Shown in pieces: positions 16,348 to 23,341 of a stretch of 64,000 bases of DNA. Position 1 is the stretch's first letter; the number at the start of each line of letters is the position of its first letter. The stretch comes from Nocardioides sp. zg-DK7169. Its GTDB lineage: Bacteria; Actinomycetota; Actinomycetes; Propionibacteriales; Nocardioidaceae. The translations under genes were made by a program, and so were the position numbers. The notes beneath the pieces are model-generated. The model worked only from the letters and a program-made list of their open reading frames with translations, had not been told where the DNA came from and made no database searches. The DNA lies in the NCBI RefSeq assembly GCF_013155365.1, contig NZ_JABJRA010000001.1, positions 248,001 through 312,000 of the forward strand, in the 5' to 3' direction.

Positions 16348-18132
16348 TCACCACTCGACCGGCAGCTTCGACGGCTCGGCGCCCGTGGGCGGGACGCCGT
16401 AGCGGCGCAGCGTGAAGCTCATCAGCTTGGCGAACGCGGGTCCCGCGACCGAGCCGCCGCCACCACCGTTGCCGGGGTTCTTGACCACGACGTACACGGT
16501 GAAGCGGGGGTCGTCGGCGGGCGCGAAGCCGGCGAAGGAGACGTCGAAGGAGCCGTCGTAGCAGGCGCACTCCTCGCCCACCGCCTGCGCGGTGCCGGTC
16601 TTGCCGGCGACCCGGTAGCCGGGGACGGCGGCACCAGGGGCGACCCCGGCCTCGGGGTCCACGACCCGCTCCATCATGGCCGCGGTCTGGCGCGCGGCGC
16701 GCTCGCTCAGCACCCGTTCGGTCCTCGCCTGCTCGGTGCCGACGACGCTCCCGTCGTTCATCGTGGCCGAGCCCTCGATCAGGCTGGGGTCGACGCGGAC
16801 CCCGCCGTTGGCGATGGTGTTGACCGCCGCCGCCATCTGCACGGCGTTGACCGAGAGGGCCTGGCCGAAGGCGATGCGGTCCTCGGTCTGGCTGGTCCAC
16901 AGCGAGCCGGAGGGCAGGATGCCGGGCGATTCCCCCAGCACGCCGATCCCGGTGCGCCGGCCGAGGCCGAAGCGGGTCAGGTAGTCGCGCAGCTCGCCGT
17001 CGGCGAACTGGTCCGCGGCGAGCACGGTGCCGATGTTGGAGGACTTCGCGAGCACGCCGGCCAGCGTCAGCCGGATGGTGCCGTGGTCGAACCAGTCGCC
17101 GATCGGGCTGTCCTGCCGGTTCAGGACCGGCGGCACGGTGATCCGGGTGCGCGGGGTGACCTTGCCGGCGTCGATCAGGGCGCCGAGGGTCAGCACCTTC
17201 TGCACCGAGCCGGGCTCGTAGACGTCGGTCATCGCGCGCGAGATCCGGTCGCCCTTGGGTGCCTCGGCCGGCGCGTTGGCGTCGAACGTCGGGTGGTCGG
17301 CGACGGCGAGCAGGTCCCCGGTGCGCGAGTCCAGGACGACCGCGAAGCCGGAGTCGGCGCGCGAGTCCTCCACCGTCTGGCGCAGCACCCGCTGGGTGTA
17401 CCACTGCAGGTCGCGGTCGATGGTCGTAGTGAGGTCGGCGCCGTCGACGGCGTCGACCTTGGTGCTGTCGGCCAGCGGGAGCCGGTTGCCGGCCCCGACC
17501 TGGTAGCGGGCGGAGCCGTCGGTGCCGGAGAGCTGGGCGTCGAAGGCGAGCTCGAGACCGGCCAGCGGCTGGTCGCCCTCCTCCGGGTCCGGGGTGCCGA
17601 GGAAGCCGACCAGGTTGGCCGCGACATCGCCGCCGGGGTAGGTGCGCACCGGGTCGCGGCGGACCGTGAGGCCGTCGAAGCCGCGCTCGCGCGCCACGTC
17701 CACCACGGTCTCCGCGCGAGCCGCGGGGACCTGGCGCGCGACGTACTCGAAGCGGCTGCCCTCGGCGCGCAGGCGCTCGAGGACCTTGAAGTAGTCCACG
17801 CCCAGCCGGTTGGCGAGCAGCTTGGCCAGCTCCGGGGCGTCCTCGGCGGTGAGGGCCGGGTCGGCGATGATCATCGAGCCCTCGACCGAGGTCGCGAGCG
17901 GCTCGCCGTTGCGGTCCAGGATGTCGCCGCGCTCGGCGGGCAGCACCACCTCGCGCAGCCCCTCGGCCAGCGCCATCGGCGCGTAGGAGTTGGGGTCGAT
18001 GCCCTGCAGCTGCACCAGCCGGGCGCCGAAGACCGAGAGCACCATCGCGATCAGCACGAAGCCGATGCGCAGGCGCACCTGGGGCGAGCCGCGCGTGCTC
18101 CCACGGGGGCGCTGCTGCGGGGTACGACGCAC
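16348..18132 (-). CDS. ftsI: Septal transpeptidase FtsI (class B PBP3)
   Basis: A 594-residue membrane-anchored penicillin-binding protein that crosslinks septal peptidoglycan with FtsW. One N-terminal membrane helix spans about residues 22-40. The dimerisation/pedestal domain contains RGDILDRNGEPLA and RTYPGGDVAANLVGFLG. The transpeptidase domain has the active serine in EPGSVQKV (S309-K312), SSN at 364-366 and KTG at 511-513. A small Cys-containing loop (EECACYDGSF) follows KTG. The end PSKLPVEW is near the family's usual terminus. It lies 20 bases beyond ftsL. Confidence 0.95.
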   Translation of the reverse strand: MRRTPQQRPRGSTRGSPQVRLRIGFVLIAMVLSVFGARLVQLQGIDPNSYAPMALAEGLREVVLPAERGDILDRNGEPLATSVEGSMIIADPALTAEDAPELAKLLANRLGVDYFKVLERLRAEGSRFEYVARQVPAARAETVVDVARERGFDGLTVRRDPVRTYPGGDVAANLVGFLGTPDPEEGDQPLAGLELAFDAQLSGTDGSARYQVGAGNRLPLADSTKVDAVDGADLTTTIDRDLQWYTQRVLRQTVEDSRADSGFAVVLDSRTGDLLAVADHPTFDANAPAEAPKGDRISRAMTDVYEPGSVQKVLTLGALIDAGKVTPRTRITVPPVLNRQDSPIGDWFDHGTIRLTLAGVLAKSSNIGTVLAADQFADGELRDYLTRFGLGRRTGIGVLGESPGILPSGSLWTSQTEDRIAFGQALSVNAVQMAAAVNTIANGGVRVDPSLIEGSATMNDGSVVGTEQARTERVLSERAARQTAAMMERVVDPEAGVAPGAAVPGYRVAGKTGTAQAVGEECACYDGSFDVSFAGFAPADDPRFTVYVVVKNPGNGGGGGSVAGPAFAKLMSFTLRRYGVPPTGAEPSKLPVEW

Positions 18133-18152
18133 TGGGTGATCTCCGGTCTCGG

Positions 18153-18761
18153 TCAGCGGCGGTTCTGGTCGTTCCTGGTCTTCCTATCGTCCCGGCGCTC
18201 GCGATCGCGGTTGCCCGCGCCGGTGTCGCCCGAACGCGTCCGGTCCCGGTCCCCGGTCCGGTCCTCGGCGGGGGGCGGCGGCGGGGGCGGCGCGAGGATC
18301 CCGGGCAGCGGGGGCGCCTTCGCGGTGATCCGCTCGCCGTCCTCCTCGGGCGTGGGGACGGCCTCGCCGCGCACGGTGCCGTCGGGGAGCAGGAACGCCG
18401 GCGCGACCGGCGTCCGCATGCCCTGGGCCCGGGCCGCGGTGGCCAGGCGCTGGGGGTCGCGCAGCTCCTCGAGCTCCGCGGTGAGCTCCTGCTCGCGCGC
18501 CAGCAGCGTGGCGGCGCGCCCCTCCAGCGTGGTGGTGGTGAAGGAGGTCTGCTGCATGGAGGTGTTGAACATCAGCAGCCCGACCACGCCACCGAGCATC
18601 AGCACGCTGATCAGCACCACGAACGGCAGCCGCGCCGCCCGTACCGCCTGGGCGCGCGGCACCACCGTGAGCCGGGCGCGCTCGACGGCCGCCTCGGCTA
18701 TCCGGGGGACGCGGGAGCGGACCGCACCGGGCGGCCGCGGGTCTGCTGCGGGACTGCTCAT
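18153..18761 (-). CDS. ftsL: FtsL-like divisome protein with extended disordered tail
   Basis: A 202-residue bitopic protein in the position of ftsL between rsmH and ftsI. It has a basic cytoplasmic N-terminus, one membrane helix ([20 protein letters not shown], ~46-65), then a short extracytoplasmic coiled coil ([20 protein letters not shown], continuing to ~110). The region after ~140 is unusual: a Pro run in [13 protein letters not shown] followed by a charged Arg/Asp tail ([20 protein letters not shown]). Identification rests on position, topology and size, since FtsL sequences are poorly conserved. The ATG overlaps the rsmH stop (ATGA). Confidence 0.78.
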   Translation of the reverse strand: MSSPAADPRPPGAVRSRVPRIAEAAVERARLTVVPRAQAVRAARLPFVVLISVLMLGGVVGLLMFNTSMQQTSFTTTTLEGRAATLLAREQELTAELEELRDPQRLATAARAQGMRTPVAPAFLLPDGTVRGEAVPTPEEDGERITAKAPPLPGILAPPPPPPPAEDRTGDRDRTRSGDTGAGNRDRERRDDRKTRNDQNRR

Positions 18762-19747
18762 GACACCACTCCGGGGGAAGACGGGTGAACGCGTTCGACG
18801 GCCCGCAGGCGCACGGACGCGGCGCGGGGGTTCTGGGCGGTCTCGTCCGCGTCGGCCTTCTCGGCGCCGCGGGTGACCTGGCGGAACGGCGGCTCGCTGC
18901 CGGCCGGGACGAACGGGAGGTCCGGCGGGACCTCGCTGCGGGTGACCGCGGTGAAGGCCTGCTTGACCAGCCGGTCCTCCAGGGAGTGGTAGGACTCCAC
19001 GACCACGCGGCCGCCGACCCCGACCACGCCGAGGGCGGCGGGCATGGCGCGGCGCAGCACCGCGAGCTCGTCGTTGACCTCCATGCGCAGCGCCTGGAAG
19101 GTGCGCTTCGCGGGGTGCCCCCCGGTACGCCGCGCGGGCGCCGGGATCTCGGCGTACAGCAGCTCCACGAGGCGCCCGGAGCGGGAGAACGGCTCCTTCT
19201 CGCGCTCGCGGACCACGGCGGCGGCGATCTTCTTGGCGAACTTCTCCTCGCCGTAGTCGCGCAGCACGCGGGTCAGCTCGCCGTGGCTGTAGGTGTTGAG
19301 CACGTCGGCGGCGGTGGGGCCGGTGGTGCCGTCCATCCGCATGTCCAGCGGCGCGTCCTCGGCGTAGGCGAAGCCGCGCTCGCGCACGTCGAGCTGCATG
19401 GAGGAGACGCCGAGGTCGAACAGGACCGCGTCGACGTGGTCCAGGCCGAGCTCCTCGACCACCTCGGCGATCTCGTCGTACACCGCGTGCACGCCGACGA
19501 AGCGGTCGCCGTACGGCGCGAGGCGGGCGCGGGCGAGGTCGAGGGCCGCGGGGTCGCGGTCGATGCCGACGACGCGCACGCGGTCCAGGCGCTCCAGGAC
19601 GGCCTCGGTGTGTCCGCCGAGGCCGAGGGTGCAGTCGACGAGGACCGTGCGCCCGTCGGGGGCGGCACCGTCGGCGCGCTCGAGCGCGGGGGCGAGGAGG
19701 GAGACGACCCGGTCCAGGAGGACGGGGACGTGGCGCGGGCTGGCCAT
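18758..19747 (-). CDS. rsmH: 16S rRNA (cytosine-1402-N4)-methyltransferase RsmH
   Basis: A 329-residue SAM-dependent methyltransferase (former MraW). It begins [18 protein letters not shown]. The SAM loop region reads [19 protein letters not shown], followed by [18 protein letters not shown] and [20 protein letters not shown]. The central helical insert includes [19 protein letters not shown], and the C-terminal part has [21 protein letters not shown] and [14 protein letters not shown]. All are standard. It follows a 56-codon membrane ORF by 7 bases and overlaps ftsL. Confidence 0.96.
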   Translation of the reverse strand: MASPRHVPVLLDRVVSLLAPALERADGAAPDGRTVLVDCTLGLGGHTEAVLERLDRVRVVGIDRDPAALDLARARLAPYGDRFVGVHAVYDEIAEVVEELGLDHVDAVLFDLGVSSMQLDVRERGFAYAEDAPLDMRMDGTTGPTAADVLNTYSHGELTRVLRDYGEEKFAKKIAAAVVREREKEPFSRSGRLVELLYAEIPAPARRTGGHPAKRTFQALRMEVNDELAVLRRAMPAALGVVGVGGRVVVESYHSLEDRLVKQAFTAVTRSEVPPDLPFVPAGSEPPFRQVTRGAEKADADETAQNPRAASVRLRAVERVHPSSPGVVS

Positions 19748-19754
19748 CGCGTCC

Positions 19755-19925
19755 TCAGCCGAGCCGGGACAGGACGAGGAGGGCGAGGGCCACGCCGACC
19801 GAGACGGTCGCGGAGAAGGCCATCAGGGCGACGACGTCACGCGCCTGCTCACGGACCCGCCGCGGCGGCCCGTCAGCACCGCGCGCGGACCTGAGGTCCG
19901 TGTGGGTGAAGGGAGTGCTGCTCAT
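19755..19925 (-). CDS. Small single-pass membrane protein between mraZ and rsmH
   Basis: A 56-residue ORF from ATG 19925 to TGA 19755, ending 7 bases before rsmH. The first half is hydrophilic ([19 protein letters not shown], then [11 protein letters not shown]). The second half is one membrane helix ([20 protein letters not shown], then VLSRLG). The positive-inside rule predicts a cytoplasmic N-terminus. Position suggests translational coupling to rsmH and a role in the division operon. I do not recognise a named family. The ribosome site is weak (GGGG 8-9 bases upstream), so translation is likely but unproven. Confidence 0.6.
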   Translation of the reverse strand: MSSTPFTHTDLRSARGADGPPRRVREQARDVVALMAFSATVSVGVALALLVLSRLG

Positions 19926-20037
19926 CGGATCGACCCCGCTCGAGTGCGCCTGCTGGTGAGTGCTGTGGTGGGTGGTGCTGGTGGTGGTGAGGGGTGGGGC
20001 ACGTGGCCCGGGAACGGCTACGCAGGACCAGGTCCCT

Positions 20038-20113
20038 GCCCGCTCCCCTCCTGGGGAAGGCGCTCCGTCTGGAACCGGGGAAGTGATCCCAGAGGGGGCT
20101 GCGGGGAGCGGGC
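20038..20113 (-). ncRNA. Candidate mraW-type structured leader RNA of the rsmH operon
   Basis: A perfect 11-bp GC stem closes this element: GCCCGCTCCCC at 20038-20048 with GGGGAGCGGGC at 20103-20113 (plus-strand notation). Inside, on the transcript strand, TCTGG pairs with CCAGA around the segment GATCACTTCCCCGGTT, and CCCC-AGGA-GGGG can form near the 3' side. It lies in the presumed 5' leader of rsmH, the described location of the mraW RNA motif of actinobacteria. Assignment to that motif rests on location and fold, not on a covariance search. Its function is unknown. Confidence 0.45.
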
Positions 20114-20167
20114 ACGAGACCTCGTCCTGCGTCGTCCGTTGTGCAGTTGTGGCGCTGCGGGTCCTGC

Positions 20168-20593
20168 TCAGTCCTGCGGCTGCTCGTCGAGCTCGGCGAA
20201 CTTCTGCTGTGCGCCGCTGGAGTACTCCGCCCAGCGGGCGGGGTCCCAGATCTCGATGCGGTCCATGACGCCGATCACGACGACCTCCTTGTCGAGGCCG
20301 GCGTAGTCCCGCAGGTTCGCGGGGATGCCGATGCGTCCCTGCTTGTCCAGCGACCCCTCGTCCGCGCCGGCGAAGAGGATGCGCGCGTACTCACGTGCGC
20401 TCTTCACCGTCAACGGGGTCGACCGGGCCCGCTGGGCCTCCTCCATGAAGACGTCCGTGGGCCACACGACCAGGCAGTTCTCCTGTCCCTGCGTGACCAC
20501 GAGCCCCTCCGCGAGTCGGTCCCTGAACTTCGCCGGGAGGAAGAGCCGGCCCTTGTCGTCGAGCTTCGGCGTGTAGGTGCCCATGAAGAACAT
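20168..20593 (-). CDS. mraZ: Transcriptional regulator MraZ
   Basis: A 141-residue protein with two tandem SpoVT/AbrB-like halves: MGTYTPKLDDKGRLFLPAKF near the start and GSLDKQGRIGIPANLRDYAG in the second half. MraZ forms rings, binds repeated GTGG boxes at its own promoter and represses the dcw operon; it also affects rsmH-related methylation effects in E. coli. The ATG at 20593 is chosen because GGGAGG lies 6 bases upstream; a second in-frame ATG is at 20584. A 242-base interval with a candidate structured RNA separates it from the small ORF before rsmH, so rsmH may have a second promoter. Confidence 0.95.
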   Translation of the reverse strand: MFFMGTYTPKLDDKGRLFLPAKFRDRLAEGLVVTQGQENCLVVWPTDVFMEEAQRARSTPLTVKSAREYARILFAGADEGSLDKQGRIGIPANLRDYAGLDKEVVVIGVMDRIEIWDPARWAEYSSGAQQKFAELDEQPQD

Positions 20594-20620
20594 CGGGCAC
20601 CTCCCAGGGTCGACCTCTCC

Positions 20621-20661
20621 TCCACTTCGCTCCACTTTACTCCACAATCCCCCACGGTCAA
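20621..20661 (-). promoter_or_regulatory. mraZ promoter overlaid by four MraZ boxes
   Basis: On the minus strand, TTGACC (20661-20656) and TAAAGT (20639-20634) form a promoter with a 16-base spacer. Four pentamers, GTGGG then GTGGA three times, start exactly 10 bases apart (20655, 20645, 20635, 20625). This matches the MraZ operator layout, short G-rich boxes with 5-base spacers. The boxes cover the spacer, the -10 and the first transcribed bases, so bound MraZ should block its own transcription. Confidence 0.8.
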
Positions 20662-20853
20662 CCACGCCGAGGACGTGCGCCCCGCGTTTGCGCAGGTCGC
20701 AGGCGGGGTCGGGCCTCGGACGGAGACCTGCAGCGTCGGCGCGTCGGGCGCGCCGCTCGTCGTACGCCGTGGGGCGCGGCGACCCCGCATCTGGGGTGTT
20801 TCCGCAGGTCAGAGCGGATGTGTGCCGGTCGCGCCCGCCGCAGAGGTGTCCCG

Positions 20854-20932
20854 GTGGGGAGCGGTGGTGGGGCGTGGTGGAGGACGGACCGGCGCGGGTG
20901 GGGCGTGGTGGGGAGCGGGGGCGGGCGGTGGG
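20854..20932 (+). promoter_or_regulatory. Two further GTGG box arrays facing the moxR operon
   Basis: On the plus strand, GTGGG/GTGGT boxes start at 20854, 20864 and 20874, and GTGGG boxes at 20898, 20908 and 20928 with a poorer GGGGG at 20918. The 10-base period equals that of the mraZ operator, but the orientation points toward moxR. The region is generally G-rich, so chance is possible. If real, MraZ could also regulate the moxR-DUF58-transglutaminase operon. Confidence 0.4.
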
Positions 20933-20935
20933 GCA

Positions 20936-20954
20936 CCGGACTGCTCCAGTCCGG
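20936..20954. promoter_or_regulatory. Perfect palindrome in the mraZ-moxR intergenic region
   Basis: CCGGACTG-CTC-CAGTCCGG is an 8-bp perfect inverted repeat. It lies upstream of both divergent transcripts (mraZ leftward, moxR rightward from a TACGGT box at 20986), so it is more likely an operator than a terminator. No regulator can be named. The remaining part of the 20594-21038 gap shows no gene. Confidence 0.4.
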
Positions 20955-21038
20955 CCGCAGCGCCCCGTCGGTTGCCGTGACGGCCTACGGTGGTGACACC
21001 GCGGAGTGCGGCTGGCCACAGGCAGGGAGAGAGCGCAC

Positions 21039-22016
21039 GTGAGCGACCCGACTCCGGCAGGAGCCGATCTCGAGACGCTGGCGCGGGTGGTCGCCCGGGT
21101 CCGGGGCAACATCGAGCGCGTCATCGAGGGCAAGCCCGACGTGGTGACCGCCGCGATCGTGGTGCTGCTCGCCGAGGGGCACCTCCTGATCGAGGACGTC
21201 CCCGGCGTGGGCAAGACGATGCTGAGCAAGGCGCTCGCCCGCAGCATCGACTCGACCGTGCGCCGCATCCAGTTCACCCCGGACCTGCTGCCCTCCGACG
21301 TGACCGGGGTGTCGATCTTCAACCAGGACACCCGGCAGTTCGAGTTCCGCCCCGGCGGGATCTTCGCCAACATCGTGGTCGGCGACGAGATCAACCGCGC
21401 GTCGCCGAAGACCCAGTCGGCGCTGCTGGAGTGCATGGAGGAGCGCCAGGTCACCGTCGACACCACGACGTACCACCTGGAGTCGCCGTTCATGGTGATC
21501 GCGACCCAGAACCCGGTCGAGATGGAGGGCACCTACGCGCTGCCCGAGGCCCAGCGCGACCGGTTCATGGCGCGCGTCGCCGTCGGCTACCCGGTCGAGG
21601 CCGCCGAGATCGCGATGATCGCCAGCCACACCGGCCCCAGCCCCCTGGACGACCTCGAGGCGGTCACCGACGCCGCCGAGGTCCGCAAGCTGACCGGCAT
21701 CGTCGGGCAGGTGCACGTCTCCCCCGCCGTCCAGCGCTACACCGTCGCGCTGGTGAGCGCCACCCGGCGCAGCAACGACCTCGCCCTCGGCGCCTCCCCG
21801 CGAGCGACCCTGCACTTGGTGCGCGCGGCCAAGGCGTACGCCGCGATCAACGGGCGTGACTACGTGCTGCCCGACGACGTGCGGGTGCTCGCCCAGCCCG
21901 TGCTGGCCCACCGGCTGCTGCCCGGTGTGGAGGCCGCGATGAGCGGGCGGACGACCGCCACCATCCTCGACGCCCTGGTCGCCTCCGTGCCGGTGCCCGA
22001 CCCGAGCGCGGGCTGA
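21039..22016 (+). CDS. MoxR-family AAA+ ATPase
   Basis: A 325-residue chaperone-type AAA+ ATPase. Walker A is EDVPGVGKTMLSKALA, Walker B VVGDEINRASPKTQSALLE, sensor 1 FMVIATQNPVEMEGTYALPE, with the arginine motif EAQRDRFMARV, and sensor 2 near ASPRATLHLVRAAKAYA. The C-terminal lid ends in VLAHRLLPGVEAAMSGRT. MoxR proteins with DUF58 and transglutaminase partners act in envelope or protein-complex maturation. The GTG at 21039 is preceded by GGGAGAG. The stop is 14 bases before the DUF58 gene. Confidence 0.93.
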   Translation: MSDPTPAGADLETLARVVARVRGNIERVIEGKPDVVTAAIVVLLAEGHLLIEDVPGVGKTMLSKALARSIDSTVRRIQFTPDLLPSDVTGVSIFNQDTRQFEFRPGGIFANIVVGDEINRASPKTQSALLECMEERQVTVDTTTYHLESPFMVIATQNPVEMEGTYALPEAQRDRFMARVAVGYPVEAAEIAMIASHTGPSPLDDLEAVTDAAEVRKLTGIVGQVHVSPAVQRYTVALVSATRRSNDLALGASPRATLHLVRAAKAYAAINGRDYVLPDDVRVLAQPVLAHRLLPGVEAAMSGRTTATILDALVASVPVPDPSAG

Positions 22017-22030
22017 CGGGGAGACACGCC

Positions 22031-23341
22031 ATGCGCGAGGCACTGGCCGGTCTGACGACCCGGGGACGAGCGTTCGTCGCCGCGGGTGTCACCGCGATCG
22101 TCTGCGCGATGCTGCTCGACCAGACCACGCTGACCCGCGTCGGCGTGCTCGTCCTCGTCCTGCCCCTCGTCACGGCCTGGCTCGTGGGGCGCTCGCGCTA
22201 CCAGCTCTCGCTGGTCCGCACCGTGACCCCGCAGCTGGTGACCGCGGGCCAGCCCGCGCGGGTGACGCTGACCCTGGCCAACGAGGGCCGCACCCCCAAC
22301 GGCGTGCTCATGCTCGAGGACCAGCTCCCCTACGTCCTCGGCTCCCGGCCGCGCTTCGTGCTCGAGGGCGTCGGCCCGGGCTGGCGGCGCCAGGTCGGTT
22401 ACCAGGTCCGCTCCGACGTGCGGGGCCGCTTCGAGCTCGGCCCGATGCGGGTCCGGGTCAGCGACCCGTTCGGCCTCGTCGAGGTCGAGCGCGCCTTCCA
22501 GACCTCGGTGCCCCTCACCGTCACCCCGCGCACCGTGCCGCTGCCGGCCATCCCGCTCGGCGGCGCCTGGACCGGCTCGGGCGACAACCGGCCGCGGGCC
22601 TTCGCGACCGGGTCCGCGGAGGACGTCACGGTCCGCGAGTACCGCCGCGGCGACGACCTGCGCCGCGTGCACTGGCGCAGCTCGGCGCGGATGGGCGAGC
22701 TGATGGTGCGACGCGAGGAGCAGCCCTGGCAGTCGCGGGCGACGCTCTTCGTGGACAACCGGGCGGTGGCGCACCGCGGCCAGGGCGTGGCGTCCTCGCT
22801 GGAGGCCGCCGTCACCGCCGCCGCCTCGATCGCGGTCCACCTGGGGCACCGCGGGTTCACCGTGCGCCTGGTCACCGCCACCGGCGAGGAGGCCGGCGGC
22901 TCCTGGCACACGCGCGACGCCGAGCTCAGCAGCCGGGCGCTGCTCGAGGCGCTCGCGGTCCTCGAGGCCGTGCCGACGCCGCGCATCGACTCCGGGTGGC
23001 TCACCGAGCACGGCACCGGCGGCCTCACGGTGGCCGTGCTGGGCGCGGTCTCCCCCACCGACGCGCCGGTCCTGCGCCGCATGCACCACCACGCCGGCGC
23101 CGCGCTCGCCGTCGCCCTCGACGTGGACGCCTGGGCCGCCGCCGGGCGCGACCCGGAGGCTCCTCGCGGCGGGCGCGTCGCCCCCGGCGGCGACAGCGCC
23201 GCTCCCGTGCTCTCCCAGCAGGGCTGGCGCGCCGTGCCGCTGCGTCCCCGCGACCGCCTCGACGCGGCCTGGCAGGAGCTGGCGCGGGCCGGCTCCACGC
23301 GCAGCGTCGGAGGCACGACGTACACCGGGAGCGGGCGGTGA
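22031..23341 (+). CDS. DUF58 domain membrane-anchored protein
   Basis: A 436-residue protein with two N-terminal membrane helices (FVAAGVTAIVCAMLL and VGVLVLVLPLVTAWLVG), a middle domain with beta-sandwich character (RVTLTLANEGRTPNGVLMLE), and the DUF58 signature TVREYRRGDDLRRVHWRSSA followed by RMGELMVRREE. A von Willebrand A-like region follows (RATLFVDNRAV). DUF58 proteins work with MoxR ATPases; the exact substrate is unknown. The ATG follows GGGGAGAC. Its stop overlaps the GTG of the transglutaminase gene. Confidence 0.9.
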   Translation: MREALAGLTTRGRAFVAAGVTAIVCAMLLDQTTLTRVGVLVLVLPLVTAWLVGRSRYQLSLVRTVTPQLVTAGQPARVTLTLANEGRTPNGVLMLEDQLPYVLGSRPRFVLEGVGPGWRRQVGYQVRSDVRGRFELGPMRVRVSDPFGLVEVERAFQTSVPLTVTPRTVPLPAIPLGGAWTGSGDNRPRAFATGSAEDVTVREYRRGDDLRRVHWRSSARMGELMVRREEQPWQSRATLFVDNRAVAHRGQGVASSLEAAVTAAASIAVHLGHRGFTVRLVTATGEEAGGSWHTRDAELSSRALLEALAVLEAVPTPRIDSGWLTEHGTGGLTVAVLGAVSPTDAPVLRRMHHHAGAALAVALDVDAWAAAGRDPEAPRGGRVAPGGDSAAPVLSQQGWRAVPLRPRDRLDAAWQELARAGSTRSVGGTTYTGSGR

